From contig NZ_JAUSZJ010000002.1 in NCBI RefSeq assembly GCF_030817475.1, positions 4,974,626 through 5,038,625 on the forward strand: DNA of 64,000 nucleotides, read 5' to 3'. The notes beneath the pieces were generated by a model. That model made no database searches and was not told the DNA's origin. It saw nothing but the letters and a program-made list of their open reading frames with translations. The position numbers and the translations under genes were made by a program. The DNA is from Streptomyces sp. V2I9 (GTDB lineage Bacteria > Actinomycetota > Actinomycetes > Streptomycetales > Streptomycetaceae). Below, piece by piece: positions 17,737 through 26,428 of this stretch; within the stretch, counting starts at the first letter, position 1, and each line of letters opens with the position of its first letter.

Positions 17737-20250
17737 ATGGACCCGACACACCGGGAAGCCGACGAGTACGGGCAGGGCCATGACGGCCCGAGCGGCGAGG
17801 GCGGCCACCGCCGGCCGCCCCGCGACTCCGGCGGCCCCGACTTCGGTCCGGGGACCCCGCAGCAGGCCCGCGTCGTCCAGCTGACCGCCGGCGACCTGCT
17901 GCTCACGGTCAACCCCGTCGACGGCAGCGAGGTCGAGGCGGTCCCGCCGGGCTCCGGCCCCGCCGCCCCGGTCCGCCGCACCCCCGCCGAGCGCGCCGAC
18001 CACGAACGCGCCGGCGCACCCCCTGTGCCCGCCGGTCCGCCCGCCCCGCAGCCGCCCCTGCTGGAGCGCGAGGAGGAGCGCGAGCGCCTGGTCCGCCTGC
18101 TGGCCCGCGGCCGCAGCGTCCGCCTCACCGGCCAGCCCGGCTCCGGCCGCACCGCGCTGCTGGACGCCGTCGCCGCCGACTGCGCGGAGCTGGCCCCCGA
18201 CGGGGTCGTCCGCCTGAACGGCCGCGGCCGCACCGCCACCGACCTGCTGCACGCCCTCTTCGACACCGTCTACAAGGCCCCCGGCCACCGCCCCGACCGC
18301 GACGAACTCCTCACCCACGTCCGGTCCATCGGCGCCGTCGTCACCATCGACGACCTGGAGGTCGGCGGAGCCGCCCTGGACGAACTCCTCGCCGCGACCC
18401 CCGAGTGCGCCTTCCTGCTCGCCGCCACCTCCGACGCCGCCACCCCCGGCGTCGAGGCCCACCTGGAGGAGGTGCTCCTCGCCGGACTCGGCCGGGGAGC
18501 CTCGCTGGCCCTGCTGGAGAAGGTCGTCGAGCGCCCCCTCACCGAGGAGGAGCGGAACTGGGCGGGCGACCTCTGGTTCGAGTCCGAGGGTCTGCCGCTC
18601 CGCTTCGTCCAGGCCGGCTCCCTCCTCGTCCAGCGCGACCGGCTGCGCGCCGCCCCCGAAGCCCTCGACGACGCCGACTACTTCCAGCCACGCGCGGACG
18701 ACGCGCCGCCGGCCCCCCTCGCGCCCACCGAGGAAGGCGCCGACGTCCCCCTGCCGAGTCTGGGCGAGGGCGCCGCGCCCGCGCTGCTGCTCGCCTCCCG
18801 GCTCAGCGGGGCGGCCCGCGCCACCCTGCGCTTCGCCGTCGCCCTCGGCGGCGAGGTGCCCCACCAGGCCCATCTGCCGGCCCTCGTGGGCGACACCCAC
18901 GCGGACGCCGCGCTCGGCGAACTGGCGGGCTGCGGCCTGCTCTCCCCGGCCGGCCCCCGCCACCGCCTCGCCGCCGGAATCCTCGCCCAACTGGCGGCGG
19001 GCGGGTACGAGGACGACGCTGCCGCCCACGCCCGTACCGCCGCCCAGCACTACGCCTGGTGGACCTCGCATCCCTCGGTCACCCCGCAGCGGGTCGTCGC
19101 CGAGGCCGACGCGATCGTGGCCGCGCTGGCCCGGCTGGTCCCCGACGCGGAGGCGGGAGCGGCCAGCGCGGCCGTCCTGCTGGCCCGCAGCGCCGCCCCG
19201 GCCTTCGCCGCGGGCCTGGCCTGGGGAGCCTGGGAGCGGACCCTCAGGATGGGCCAGGAGGCCGCCAGGATCGCCGGCGAGGTCGCCGAGGAGGCGTACT
19301 TCCACCACGAGTTGGGCGTCCTCGCGCTCTGCACCGGAAACCCGGACCGGGCCCGGACCGAGCTGGAGACCTCGATCGGGATGCGCGGCGTGCTCGCCGA
19401 CAGGTCCGGTGCCGTGGCGGGGCGCCGCGCGCTCGCCCTGGTCGCGGACCGCTCCGGCGACTTCGGCCCGCCGCTCCGCACCGCCCCGGCCGACGAGGCC
19501 ACCGTCGTACGCCAGGACGTGGCGGGCACGCCGCCCGCCGGGGTCGCGGGGGCGCCGCTGTTCCTCCGCAACGCCACCGAGGAGCAGCCCACCGTCATCT
19601 CCCCGCAGCCGCCGGGACCCGCCGGGCGCGGGCGGTCCGGCGGAGCCGTCGCGGGCGGCGCCCGGCGGAACCTGGCCGCCGCGGGCGCGGGCGCGCTGCT
19701 GATCGCGGTGCTCGGCACCGTCGTCACGCTCGGCGTCACCGCCGGCGACGGCGACGCGCCGGACAGCCGCAACGTCACCACCGAGCAGACGGCCACGGAC
19801 GACCCGACCGACGAGGGGCCGACCTCCCGGGAGAGCGAGGGCGGCTCGGTCCCGGCGGGGGAGACCGCCGGCGGTGAGACGTCCGCGACCCCGAGCGCTT
19901 CGGACTCCGCGAGCCCCGGCGCCTCCGGTTCCCCGTCCCCGAGCGCCTCCGCGTCGGACGGCGCGACACCGGGGACGGACGAGCCGACGGACGGCGGGAG
20001 CAGCTCACCGGGCGAGCCCACGCCGACCAGGACCTCGCCCCGGCCGACCGAGACGGCGACCGGGAGCCCGAGCCCCACGCCGTCCGAGTCGGAGAGCGAG
20101 ACCCCGGACCCGACGCCGACCGACGACACCCCGGCCCCGCCGCCGCCCCAGAACTCCTCGTCCGCTGCCGGACCCGTGGAGTCCGCCGGCCCTGTGGAGT
20201 CCGCCGACGCCCCGGCGGAGACCGGCGACCCCACCGAGGCGGCCGTCTGA
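17737..20250 (+). CDS. P-loop NTPase-like membrane protein with long Ser/Thr/Pro-rich external tail
   Basis: 837 aa. A disordered N-terminus (1-105) is followed by an AAA/STAND-like region: Walker A GQPGSGRT at residues 132-139 and an acidic strand AVVTIDDLEV that may be Walker B. A helical region follows with a TPR-like stretch (YFHHELGVLALCTGNPDRARTEL is the core). A basic patch and one membrane helix (NLAAAGAGALLIAVLGTVVT) come at about 650-670, then some 165 residues rich in Ser, Thr, Pro, Asp and Glu. The topology would put the ATPase in the cytosol and the tail in the wall. I do not know its function; a similar protein follows the STAS gene in S. coelicolor as I recall. Confidence 0.72.
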   Translation: MDPTHREADEYGQGHDGPSGEGGHRRPPRDSGGPDFGPGTPQQARVVQLTAGDLLLTVNPVDGSEVEAVPPGSGPAAPVRRTPAERADHERAGAPPVPAGPPAPQPPLLEREEERERLVRLLARGRSVRLTGQPGSGRTALLDAVAADCAELAPDGVVRLNGRGRTATDLLHALFDTVYKAPGHRPDRDELLTHVRSIGAVVTIDDLEVGGAALDELLAATPECAFLLAATSDAATPGVEAHLEEVLLAGLGRGASLALLEKVVERPLTEEERNWAGDLWFESEGLPLRFVQAGSLLVQRDRLRAAPEALDDADYFQPRADDAPPAPLAPTEEGADVPLPSLGEGAAPALLLASRLSGAARATLRFAVALGGEVPHQAHLPALVGDTHADAALGELAGCGLLSPAGPRHRLAAGILAQLAAGGYEDDAAAHARTAAQHYAWWTSHPSVTPQRVVAEADAIVAALARLVPDAEAGAASAAVLLARSAAPAFAAGLAWGAWERTLRMGQEAARIAGEVAEEAYFHHELGVLALCTGNPDRARTELETSIGMRGVLADRSGAVAGRRALALVADRSGDFGPPLRTAPADEATVVRQDVAGTPPAGVAGAPLFLRNATEEQPTVISPQPPGPAGRGRSGGAVAGGARRNLAAAGAGALLIAVLGTVVTLGVTAGDGDAPDSRNVTTEQTATDDPTDEGPTSRESEGGSVPAGETAGGETSATPSASDSASPGASGSPSPSASASDGATPGTDEPTDGGSSSPGEPTPTRTSPRPTETATGSPSPTPSESESETPDPTPTDDTPAPPPPQNSSSAAGPVESAGPVESADAPAETGDPTEAAV

Positions 20251-20256
20251 CGCAGC

Positions 20257-20287
20257 GGAGCCGGGCACCCGTGGGGTGCCCGGCTCC
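20257..20287. terminator. Terminator between convergent genes
   Basis: A perfect 14-bp stem (20257-20270 with 20274-20287) with a 3-nt loop lies 7 nt after the plus-strand stop and 25 nt from the nucS stop. Confidence 0.75.
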
Positions 20288-20311
20288 GGCCGTCCGGCGG
20301 GGGACGGTGGG

Positions 20312-20983
20312 TCAGAACAGGCGCAGCTTGTCGTCCTCGATGCCGCGCATCGCGTCGTAGTCCAGGACCAGGCAGCCGATCCCGCGGTCCGTGGCCAGCA
20401 CCCGCGCCTGCGGCTTGATCTCCTGGGCGGCGAAGACGCCCCGCACCGGCGCGAGGTGCGGGTCGCGGTTCAGCAGCTCCAGATAGCGCGTCAGCTGCTC
20501 CACGCCGTCGATGTCGCCGCGCCGCTTCAGCTCCACGGCCACCGTCCGCCCCTCGGCGTCCCGGCACAGGATGTCCACCGGACCGATCGCGGTGGGGTAC
20601 TCGCGGCGGATCAGGGTGTGACCCTCACCGAGGATCTCGATCCGGTCCGCGAGCAGCTCCTGGAGGTGCGCTTCCACCCCGTCCTTGATGAGCCCCGGGT
20701 CCACGCCCAGCTCGTACGAGGAGTCGTGGAGGACTTCCTCCATCGTGATGATCAGTTTTTCGCCCGCCTTGTTCACCACGGTCCAGACGCTCTCATCGCC
20801 GTCGGCGCCCTCCTTCAGGGTGCACGGCGGAGACATCCAGTTGAGCGGTTTGTACGCCCGGTCGTCGGCGTGGATGGAGACGCTTCCGTCCGCCTTCACG
20901 AGGATCAGGCGGGGCGCGGAGGGCAGGTGTGCTGTGAGCCGGCCCGCGTAGTCCACGGAGCAACGGGCGATGACGAGACGCAT
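20312..20983 (-). CDS. nucS: Endonuclease NucS/EndoMS (non-canonical mismatch repair)
   Basis: 223 aa. NucS cleaves both strands at mismatches and replaces MutS/MutL in actinobacteria. The N-terminal DNA-binding part (MRLVIARCSVDYAGRLTAHL) and the nuclease core are clear: VDILCRDAEG and AVELKRRG supply the D-E-K catalytic set. The C-terminus DDKLRLF fits the beta-clamp-binding motif used by this family. ATG 20983 gives the standard start; an upstream GTG at 21046 adds an unrelated extension. Confidence 0.94.
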   Translation of the reverse strand: MRLVIARCSVDYAGRLTAHLPSAPRLILVKADGSVSIHADDRAYKPLNWMSPPCTLKEGADGDESVWTVVNKAGEKLIITMEEVLHDSSYELGVDPGLIKDGVEAHLQELLADRIEILGEGHTLIRREYPTAIGPVDILCRDAEGRTVAVELKRRGDIDGVEQLTRYLELLNRDPHLAPVRGVFAAQEIKPQARVLATDRGIGCLVLDYDAMRGIEDDKLRLF

Positions 20984-21255
20984 GGTCGGCAACGCTACTC
21001 GACGCCGGGGGCCGAGCGCGATTTCCCCATCCGTCGCCCCCGTCACTCGGGCCTCGGTGCGCCACGGCGGATCGGGCTTGCCCCTCTTTGCGCCCCTTCG
21101 TTATTGGCCGGTTGTGTTCCCGTTCTCCTGGTGCGGCCCCGACTGCGCGCTTACCGTGGAAGCTGGAGGTCGCCGCCCGTGCACGCTGCGTCGTCGCCCC
21201 CCTTTCCCTGCCCGTAGGGCCCCGGTCACCGTCCGGGGCCGCGAGAGGAGAACCC

Positions 21256-21648
21256 ATGTCGCTCGACGTCTCACCGGCTCTGTTGGAACAGGCCGAGCGA
21301 GGCGAGGTCGACGAAGCCGACTTCGTCGACTGCGTCCGGACCTCCCTGCCCTTCGCATGGGAGATGATCAGCTCGCTGGTGGCTCAGCTGAAGGTCGACG
21401 GCGGACAGTTCGCCGACAACCAGACGCCGCCCCCGGACGAGCAGGCTCGTGGTCAGCTGCTGCGCGCGCTCGCGAGTGATGCGATACGCGGCGCGCTGCA
21501 GCGGCACTTCGGAGTGCGTATCGCCTTCCAGAACTGCCACCGCGTCGCGGTGTTCCCGCTGGACGCCTCGGTCGACGACCGGCTGGCCAAATTCACCTCG
21601 GTGAGGGGTCAGTTGCTCAACCAGTCGCCCGAACTACGGGACTGCTGA
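21256..21648 (+). CDS. Conserved actinobacterial protein of the SCO5389 family
   Basis: 130 aa, soluble and acidic, beginning MSLDVSPALLEQAERGEVD. I recall a named but uncharacterised actinobacterial family with this start, always near nucS. The segment FVDCVRTSLPFAWEMISSLV is well conserved as I remember it. GAGAGGAG lies 6 nt before ATG 21256 and decides the start; the upstream in-frame extension to 21088 is not supported. Divergent from nucS. Function unknown. Confidence 0.8.
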   Translation: MSLDVSPALLEQAERGEVDEADFVDCVRTSLPFAWEMISSLVAQLKVDGGQFADNQTPPPDEQARGQLLRALASDAIRGALQRHFGVRIAFQNCHRVAVFPLDASVDDRLAKFTSVRGQLLNQSPELRDC

Positions 21649-21778
21649 ACGCTTTCGCTGCCGCCCCGGACCGTGCGGGAGGTGCAACCGGCTTCGGGGC
21701 GGCAGCTCCTGCACCACCGCACCACGAGTCCCACGGGCGACCCACGGGCATCCCCACGAGCGGACCGGCCTCCGCTGC

Positions 21779-22852
21779 TCACGTGAGCAGCGGCAGCACA
21801 TCGGCGCCCAGCCGCCGGACGTTCTCCTCGGTCGCCGCGAGATCCCCCGATCCCTCCACGAGAAGGGCGAAGCGCGTGATCCCGGTCCGCTCGGCCGTGG
21901 CCGCGAGCCGGTCGGCGGCCAGCTGCGGCGGGCCCACCGGGTGCAGTCCGCACAGCAGTTCCGTGTACGCGACCGGGTCCCGCATCACGCGGTGCCTGCC
22001 GTCCACCGTGACATGGGCGTCCAGCCCCTGCCGCAGCCAGCCGGGCATCGCCTTCACCAGCGTCTCGGTGGCCGCCGCCGTGTCGTCCGCGATCTGGGCC
22101 ACCCCGGCGGACACATGAGCGGCTCCCGTCACCACCTCGGGCGCATGGCCCGCCTCGCGCGCCGCCGTACGCCACAGGGCGACCATCTCCGCCTTCTCCT
22201 CGTCCCCGCAGTGCATGCCCAGCAGCATCGGGAGCGCCTGCTCGGCCGCGAGCCGCACGGTCCCGGGCGAGGTGCACGCCACCACGACCTCGGGCCCCGG
22301 AGCCAGGGCGCCCGACCCCGCCGAGCCCCGCGCCGGGGCGGGCCCCGGACCCTCCAGCAGTTCGTCCGCGCGCGGCACCACCGCCACCTCGCGGAAGCCG
22401 AACCGCTCGCCGCGCCCCGCGACGCGCGGCTTCCGCAGCCAGTCGAGCACCAGGCCCAGCGCCTCGGGGAAGCCGTTCTCGTACGCGTCGAGTCCGCCGC
22501 CGAACACCTCCAGGTCCACCCACGGACCGCCCCGGCCCACCCCGAGCGAGAAGCGTCCGCCGCTGGTCAGATGCAGCAGCGCCGCCTGCTCGGCGAGGGC
22601 GACCGGGTGGTGGTTGGGCAGCACACTGACCGCCGTGCCGACCCGGATCCTGCGGGTGCGGCCGAGCAGCAGCGCGGCCAGCGTCGTCGCGGACGGGCAG
22701 ACCCCGTACGGCACGAAGTGGTGCTCGGCCAGCCAGACCGAGTCGAGCCCGCTCTCCTCCGCGGCCTCGGTGGACCGGACGGCCCGGTGCAGGGCCTCGG
22801 CGGGCCCCTGCCCCGGAAACTGGGCTGCCAGAACGAACGTTCCGATGCGCAT
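21779..22852 (-). CDS. LLM-class flavin-dependent oxidoreductase (luciferase-like monooxygenase)
   Basis: 357 aa. A bacterial-luciferase-type barrel that uses reduced flavin. Typical marks are GLDSVWLAEHHFVPYG near residue 40, RIRVGTAVSVLPNHHPVALAEQ with the family's NHHP motif, and SGGRFSLGVGRGG. GAGGAGG 10 nt before ATG 22852 supports the start. The substrate cannot be inferred, as no neighbour suggests a pathway. Confidence 0.9.
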   Translation of the reverse strand: MRIGTFVLAAQFPGQGPAEALHRAVRSTEAAEESGLDSVWLAEHHFVPYGVCPSATTLAALLLGRTRRIRVGTAVSVLPNHHPVALAEQAALLHLTSGGRFSLGVGRGGPWVDLEVFGGGLDAYENGFPEALGLVLDWLRKPRVAGRGERFGFREVAVVPRADELLEGPGPAPARGSAGSGALAPGPEVVVACTSPGTVRLAAEQALPMLLGMHCGDEEKAEMVALWRTAAREAGHAPEVVTGAAHVSAGVAQIADDTAAATETLVKAMPGWLRQGLDAHVTVDGRHRVMRDPVAYTELLCGLHPVGPPQLAADRLAATAERTGITRFALLVEGSGDLAATEENVRRLGADVLPLLT

Positions 22853-22911
22853 CGCCTATTGCCTCCTCGCGGCCGACGCGTTGATCCCCCCACGGGCAAC
22901 AACGTCTGACA

Positions 22912-22926
22912 CGTGCCAAAGGCACG
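22912..22926. promoter_or_regulatory. Short palindrome upstream of the LLM oxidoreductase
   Basis: CGTGCC-AAA-GGCACG, perfect 6-bp arms, 60 nt before the start of the minus-strand gene. It could be an operator or a small hairpin; no regulator is assigned. Confidence 0.35.
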
Positions 22927-23063
22927 GTCCCGCGCGAAGTTCTTGCGATTTTCCGCTAACTCACCCCGCTGCCGGGCCGGCCCCCACGCCGTCCGACATC
23001 CGCCGCCGACGCCAGGCTCTAGGCTGGGACCACCCGTGCCCGATCCGCCCCGTGAGGTGTCCT

Positions 23064-23393
23064 GTGTCCCCGCGCCGCAACCGTCCCCGTGGCGGAGAGA
23101 AGCCCGACGAGCATCCCGGTGCGGCGCCCGGCAGATACGGCGGCGGCGGGGCCACCGAGAGCTGGCGGGGCGAGGAGTGGTCGGTGCGCCCGGTCAGCGG
23201 CGCGAGCACCCTCGGCAAGCGGTACCGCTGCCCCGGCTGCGACCAGGAGATCCCCTCCGGGGTCCCGCACGTGGTGACCTGGCCCGAGTACGGCGGCATC
23301 GACGACCGCCGGCACTGGCACAAGGCGTGCTGGAACGCGAAGGACCGCCGCACCACCAGGGTGCAGCGGTCCCGCAACGCCCCGCGCCACTGA
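23064..23393 (+). CDS. Small basic protein with a Cys/His putative zinc site
   Basis: 109 aa. The N-terminus is Arg/Pro/Gly-rich; the C-terminal half has YRCPGCDQEIPSGVPHVV, then HWHKACW, a CxxC...H...H...C arrangement that may bind zinc. Orthologues are sometimes labelled ATP/GTP-binding protein, but no nucleotide-binding motif is present. GTG 23064 follows a GAGG box. Function unknown. Confidence 0.75.
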   Translation: MSPRRNRPRGGEKPDEHPGAAPGRYGGGGATESWRGEEWSVRPVSGASTLGKRYRCPGCDQEIPSGVPHVVTWPEYGGIDDRRHWHKACWNAKDRRTTRVQRSRNAPRH

Positions 23394-23409
23394 GGGCGGG
23401 GGCCGCCTC

Positions 23410-24249
23410 TCAGACGTCGCGCCGGTTCAGTACGGCGACGGCCCCGGCCAGGACCACCGCCGCCAGGCCGAGCATCAGCAGCACCGGTTCCCAGCCGGTC
23501 GGGCCGGTGCCGGTCATCGTCGTGCCGTACAGGCCGCCGAGCTGGTTGGGGATCGAGTAGTCGATCAGGAAACGCTGGAGGCCCCGCAGGTCCTCGGCGA
23601 ACATGAACAGCGCGAGGACCAGCGGCAGCAGCACCACACCGATCATGATCGTGATCGCGCCCGCCGAGTGCCGCACGATCGCGCCGACCCCGAGCGCCAG
23701 CAGTCCGAGAGCCGCGACGTAGAGCCCGACGCCGACCGTGGCGAGCGTCCACTCGCCGGCCGAGGCCCCGGCTCCGGGGAGGATCGCGGTCTGGGCGACC
23801 GCCACGACCGCGGTCGTCACCGTCGTGACGGCGAAGATCAGCGAGGCGAAGACGATCGCCTTGGCCGCGAGCACCCGGACCCGGCTCGGGCAGGCGGTCA
23901 GCGTCGTGCGGATCATGCCGGTGCTGTACTCGGAGCCGATGGTCAGCACTCCGAGCGTGATCACGCAGATCGAGCCCAGCAGCACTCCGAAGAGGCCCAG
24001 CGTCAGGACCGGCTCGCTCTGCATGCCGCTTCCCCGGTCCGCCGCGAGCAGCACCGCGACGCCGGGCCCGACCGTCAGCATCAGCGCGATCATCACGCCG
24101 AGCGTCCAGGCCGTGGCCCGCACGGAACGGATCTTGGTCCACTCCGAGGCGATCGCGTCGCCCAGGGTGGCGGCCCGGATCGGGATCGGCGACTCGTAGG
24201 AGCCCGGCAGGCCGGCGTCCGGCGCCTGCGGGGTGGCCGGGGTGGTCAT
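23410..24249 (-). CDS. ABC-2-type transporter permease (pair 1)
   Basis: 279 aa with about six membrane helices. The N-terminal SEWTKIRSVRATAWTLGV and the segment GSEYSTGMIRTTL are the hallmarks of actinobacterial ABC-2 export permeases. It overlaps the stop of its ATPase gene (ATGA at 24246-24249), and AAGGACC precedes the start. The paralogue at 25644 shares both motifs. The substrate is unknown; such pairs usually export antimicrobial peptides, lipids or drugs. Confidence 0.9.
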   Translation of the reverse strand: MTTPATPQAPDAGLPGSYESPIPIRAATLGDAIASEWTKIRSVRATAWTLGVMIALMLTVGPGVAVLLAADRGSGMQSEPVLTLGLFGVLLGSICVITLGVLTIGSEYSTGMIRTTLTACPSRVRVLAAKAIVFASLIFAVTTVTTAVVAVAQTAILPGAGASAGEWTLATVGVGLYVAALGLLALGVGAIVRHSAGAITIMIGVVLLPLVLALFMFAEDLRGLQRFLIDYSIPNQLGGLYGTTMTGTGPTGWEPVLLMLGLAAVVLAGAVAVLNRRDV

Positions 24250-25481
24250 CTGAGGTCCTTGCTGGTCTGCTCTCCGGCCGGGGTGGCGGAAGAGGTCTCG
24301 ACGGCGGTGCTCTCGGCGGAGGCCGGGGTGCCGGGGGCCCCGGCGGAGGAGACCGGAACGGCGGCAGGGGAGGGGACGGTCACCGGAGCCGCGCCGGGGG
24401 CGGGGCCGGACGGCGCGGGGGACCGGCCCGGTACGGGCGGCGGCGGGGCGAACCAGCCCTCCTGCGCCACCTCCACCGGCTCGGGGACCGCGTCGACGGT
24501 CCCGCCGACGGGATACCCGTACGCGTCCAGGGGCTGCGGCTCCGCGAGGCCCGCCTTGGCGTCGTCCGTCGAGCGGTAGTCCACCAGGCCCTGCGTCAGC
24601 CGCATGTACGCCTCCTCCAGGGACGCCTGGTGCGGCGACAGCTCCCACAGCCGTACGTCGCAGCCGTGGGCCAGCTCGCTGATCCTCGGCAGCGGCAGTC
24701 CGGTGACCCGCAGGGTCCCGCCCGGCTCCGAGAGGACCCGGCCGCCCGCCTCGATGAGCGCGGCCGTCAGCCTCCGGCGCTCCTCGGGTCCGTCCTCGGG
24801 CACCCGGACGCGGGCGAAGTCGGCGGAGTTGGCCGAGATGAAGTCCGTGACGCTCATGTCGGAGAGCAGCCGGCCGCGCCCGATCACGATCAGATGGTCC
24901 GCGGTCAGCGCCATCTCGCTCATCAGATGGGACGAGACGAAGACGGTCCGGCCCTCGGCGGCCAGCATCTTCATCAGGTTGCGGACCCAGTGGATGCCCT
25001 CCGGGTCGAGACCGTTGACCGGCTCGTCGAACAGCAGCACCCGGGGATCGCCGAGCAGCGCCGCCGCGATCCCGAGCCGCTGCCCCATGCCGAGTGAGAA
25101 GCCGCTCGTACGCCGCTTGGCGACGTCCCGGAGGCCCACGACGCCCAGCACCTCGTCCACCCGCGCCGCCGGGATGCCGGCCAGCTGGGCCAGGGAGAGC
25201 AGGTGGTTGCGGGCGGTGCGGCCGCCGTGCACGCCCTTGGCGTCCAGCAGCGCGCCCACCAGACGCGGAGCGTTCGGGAGGCTGCGGTAGGGGTGGCCGT
25301 TGACGGTGACGTGACCCGCGGTGGGGCGGTCCAGGCCGAGGATCATGCGCATGGTCGTGGACTTCCCCGACCCGTTGGGACCGAGGAAGCCGGTGACGGC
25401 CCCCGGCCGCACCTGGAAGGAAAGGTCGTCCACGGCCGTCTTCGCGCCGTAGCGCTTGGTCAGGCCGACTGCCTCGATCAT
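24246..25481 (-). CDS. ABC transporter ATP-binding protein with Pro-rich C-terminal extension (pair 1)
   Basis: 411 aa. Walker A GPNGSGKST, signature LGMGQRLGIA (in place of LSGGQ) and Walker B VLLFDEPVNGLDPEG are all present. After the usual end near residue 310 there is an extra tail of about 90 residues rich in Pro, Ala and Ser that the paralogue at 26429 lacks in this length. ATG 25481 matches the paralogue start (MIEAVGLTKRYG). It is coupled to the following permease gene. Confidence 0.92.
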   Translation of the reverse strand: MIEAVGLTKRYGAKTAVDDLSFQVRPGAVTGFLGPNGSGKSTTMRMILGLDRPTAGHVTVNGHPYRSLPNAPRLVGALLDAKGVHGGRTARNHLLSLAQLAGIPAARVDEVLGVVGLRDVAKRRTSGFSLGMGQRLGIAAALLGDPRVLLFDEPVNGLDPEGIHWVRNLMKMLAAEGRTVFVSSHLMSEMALTADHLIVIGRGRLLSDMSVTDFISANSADFARVRVPEDGPEERRRLTAALIEAGGRVLSEPGGTLRVTGLPLPRISELAHGCDVRLWELSPHQASLEEAYMRLTQGLVDYRSTDDAKAGLAEPQPLDAYGYPVGGTVDAVPEPVEVAQEGWFAPPPPVPGRSPAPSGPAPGAAPVTVPSPAAVPVSSAGAPGTPASAESTAVETSSATPAGEQTSKDLR

Positions 25482-25643
25482 GCTCCAGCCCCATCGACTC
25501 ACTCTGTCGTGCGGGGCACGGGCCGCCCGGCCGCACACCCCCGTAAGAGTTAGGAGGATAACCAGGCGCTGACGGTTCCGGCCAAGTTGCGCACAGCCCG
25601 CGACCGGGCCGTCACCCGCTCCCGGACGGCCGGGACGGCGTGC

Positions 25644-26423
25644 TCAGGCGTCCCGCTTCTTCAGGACCAGGAAACCGCCGAGCACCGCCGCCAGCACCCA
25701 CAGAGCCATGATCCCGAGCCCGCCCCAGGGGCCGTACGGGGCCGGATCGCTGTTCATCGCGTCCGGCACGACCTGCATGATCTTCGACCCGGCCTGGTCG
25801 GGGAAGTACCGGGCGACGGTCTTGGCGCCCGGCACCGCCGCGAGGATCTGCGACACCAGGAAGAAGAACGGCATCAGGATGCCGAGCGACAGCATGGAAC
25901 TGCGCAGCATCGCCGCCACCCCCATGGAGAAGACCGCGATCAGCCCCATGTAGAGCCCGCCGCCGACGACCGCGCGCAGCACGTTGTCCGCGCCGAGGTC
26001 GGTGCCCCGGTCGCCGAGCATCGCCTGACTCAGCAGGAACGAGACGAAGCTGGTGAGCAGCCCCACGACCAGGGCCAGCGCACCGGCGACCGTGATCTTG
26101 CTGAACAGGAAGGTCGCCCGCTGGGGGACCGCCGCCAGCGAGGTGCGGATCATGCCGGAGCTGTACTCCGTACCGACCACGAGCACCCCGAAGACGACCA
26201 TGGCGAGCTGGCCGAGAATGGTCCCGGAGAAGCTGACGAAGGTCGGGTCGAACGTGGCCTGCTCCGCCTCGGACAGGTCGTCGAACTGGGCGTTCAGCAG
26301 CGCGCTCAGCGCCGCGCCCATCACCACCGTGACGACGAACGCCGAGATGAGGGTCCAGGTGGTCGAGGAGACCGACCGGATCTTGGTCCATTCCGAGGTG
26401 AGAACCGCGGGTACCGATGCCAT
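25644..26423 (-). CDS. ABC-2-type transporter permease (pair 2)
   Basis: 259 aa, about six membrane helices. SEWTKIRSVSSTTWTL at the N-terminus and GTEYSSGMIRTSLAAVPQR match the pair-1 permease. ATG 26423 is chosen because AAGGGGG lies about 10 nt upstream inside the ATPase gene's end; the GTG at 26432, overlapping that gene's stop, is the alternative. Pair 2 lies 162 nt upstream of pair 1 in the same direction. Confidence 0.9.
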   Translation of the reverse strand: MASVPAVLTSEWTKIRSVSSTTWTLISAFVVTVVMGAALSALLNAQFDDLSEAEQATFDPTFVSFSGTILGQLAMVVFGVLVVGTEYSSGMIRTSLAAVPQRATFLFSKITVAGALALVVGLLTSFVSFLLSQAMLGDRGTDLGADNVLRAVVGGGLYMGLIAVFSMGVAAMLRSSMLSLGILMPFFFLVSQILAAVPGAKTVARYFPDQAGSKIMQVVPDAMNSDPAPYGPWGGLGIMALWVLAAVLGGFLVLKKRDA

Positions 26424-26428
26424 GGTCG

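Noticed and set aside
23064..23393. ATP/GTP-binding protein
   Set aside because: There is no P-loop or other nucleotide-binding motif, only a Cys/His cluster.
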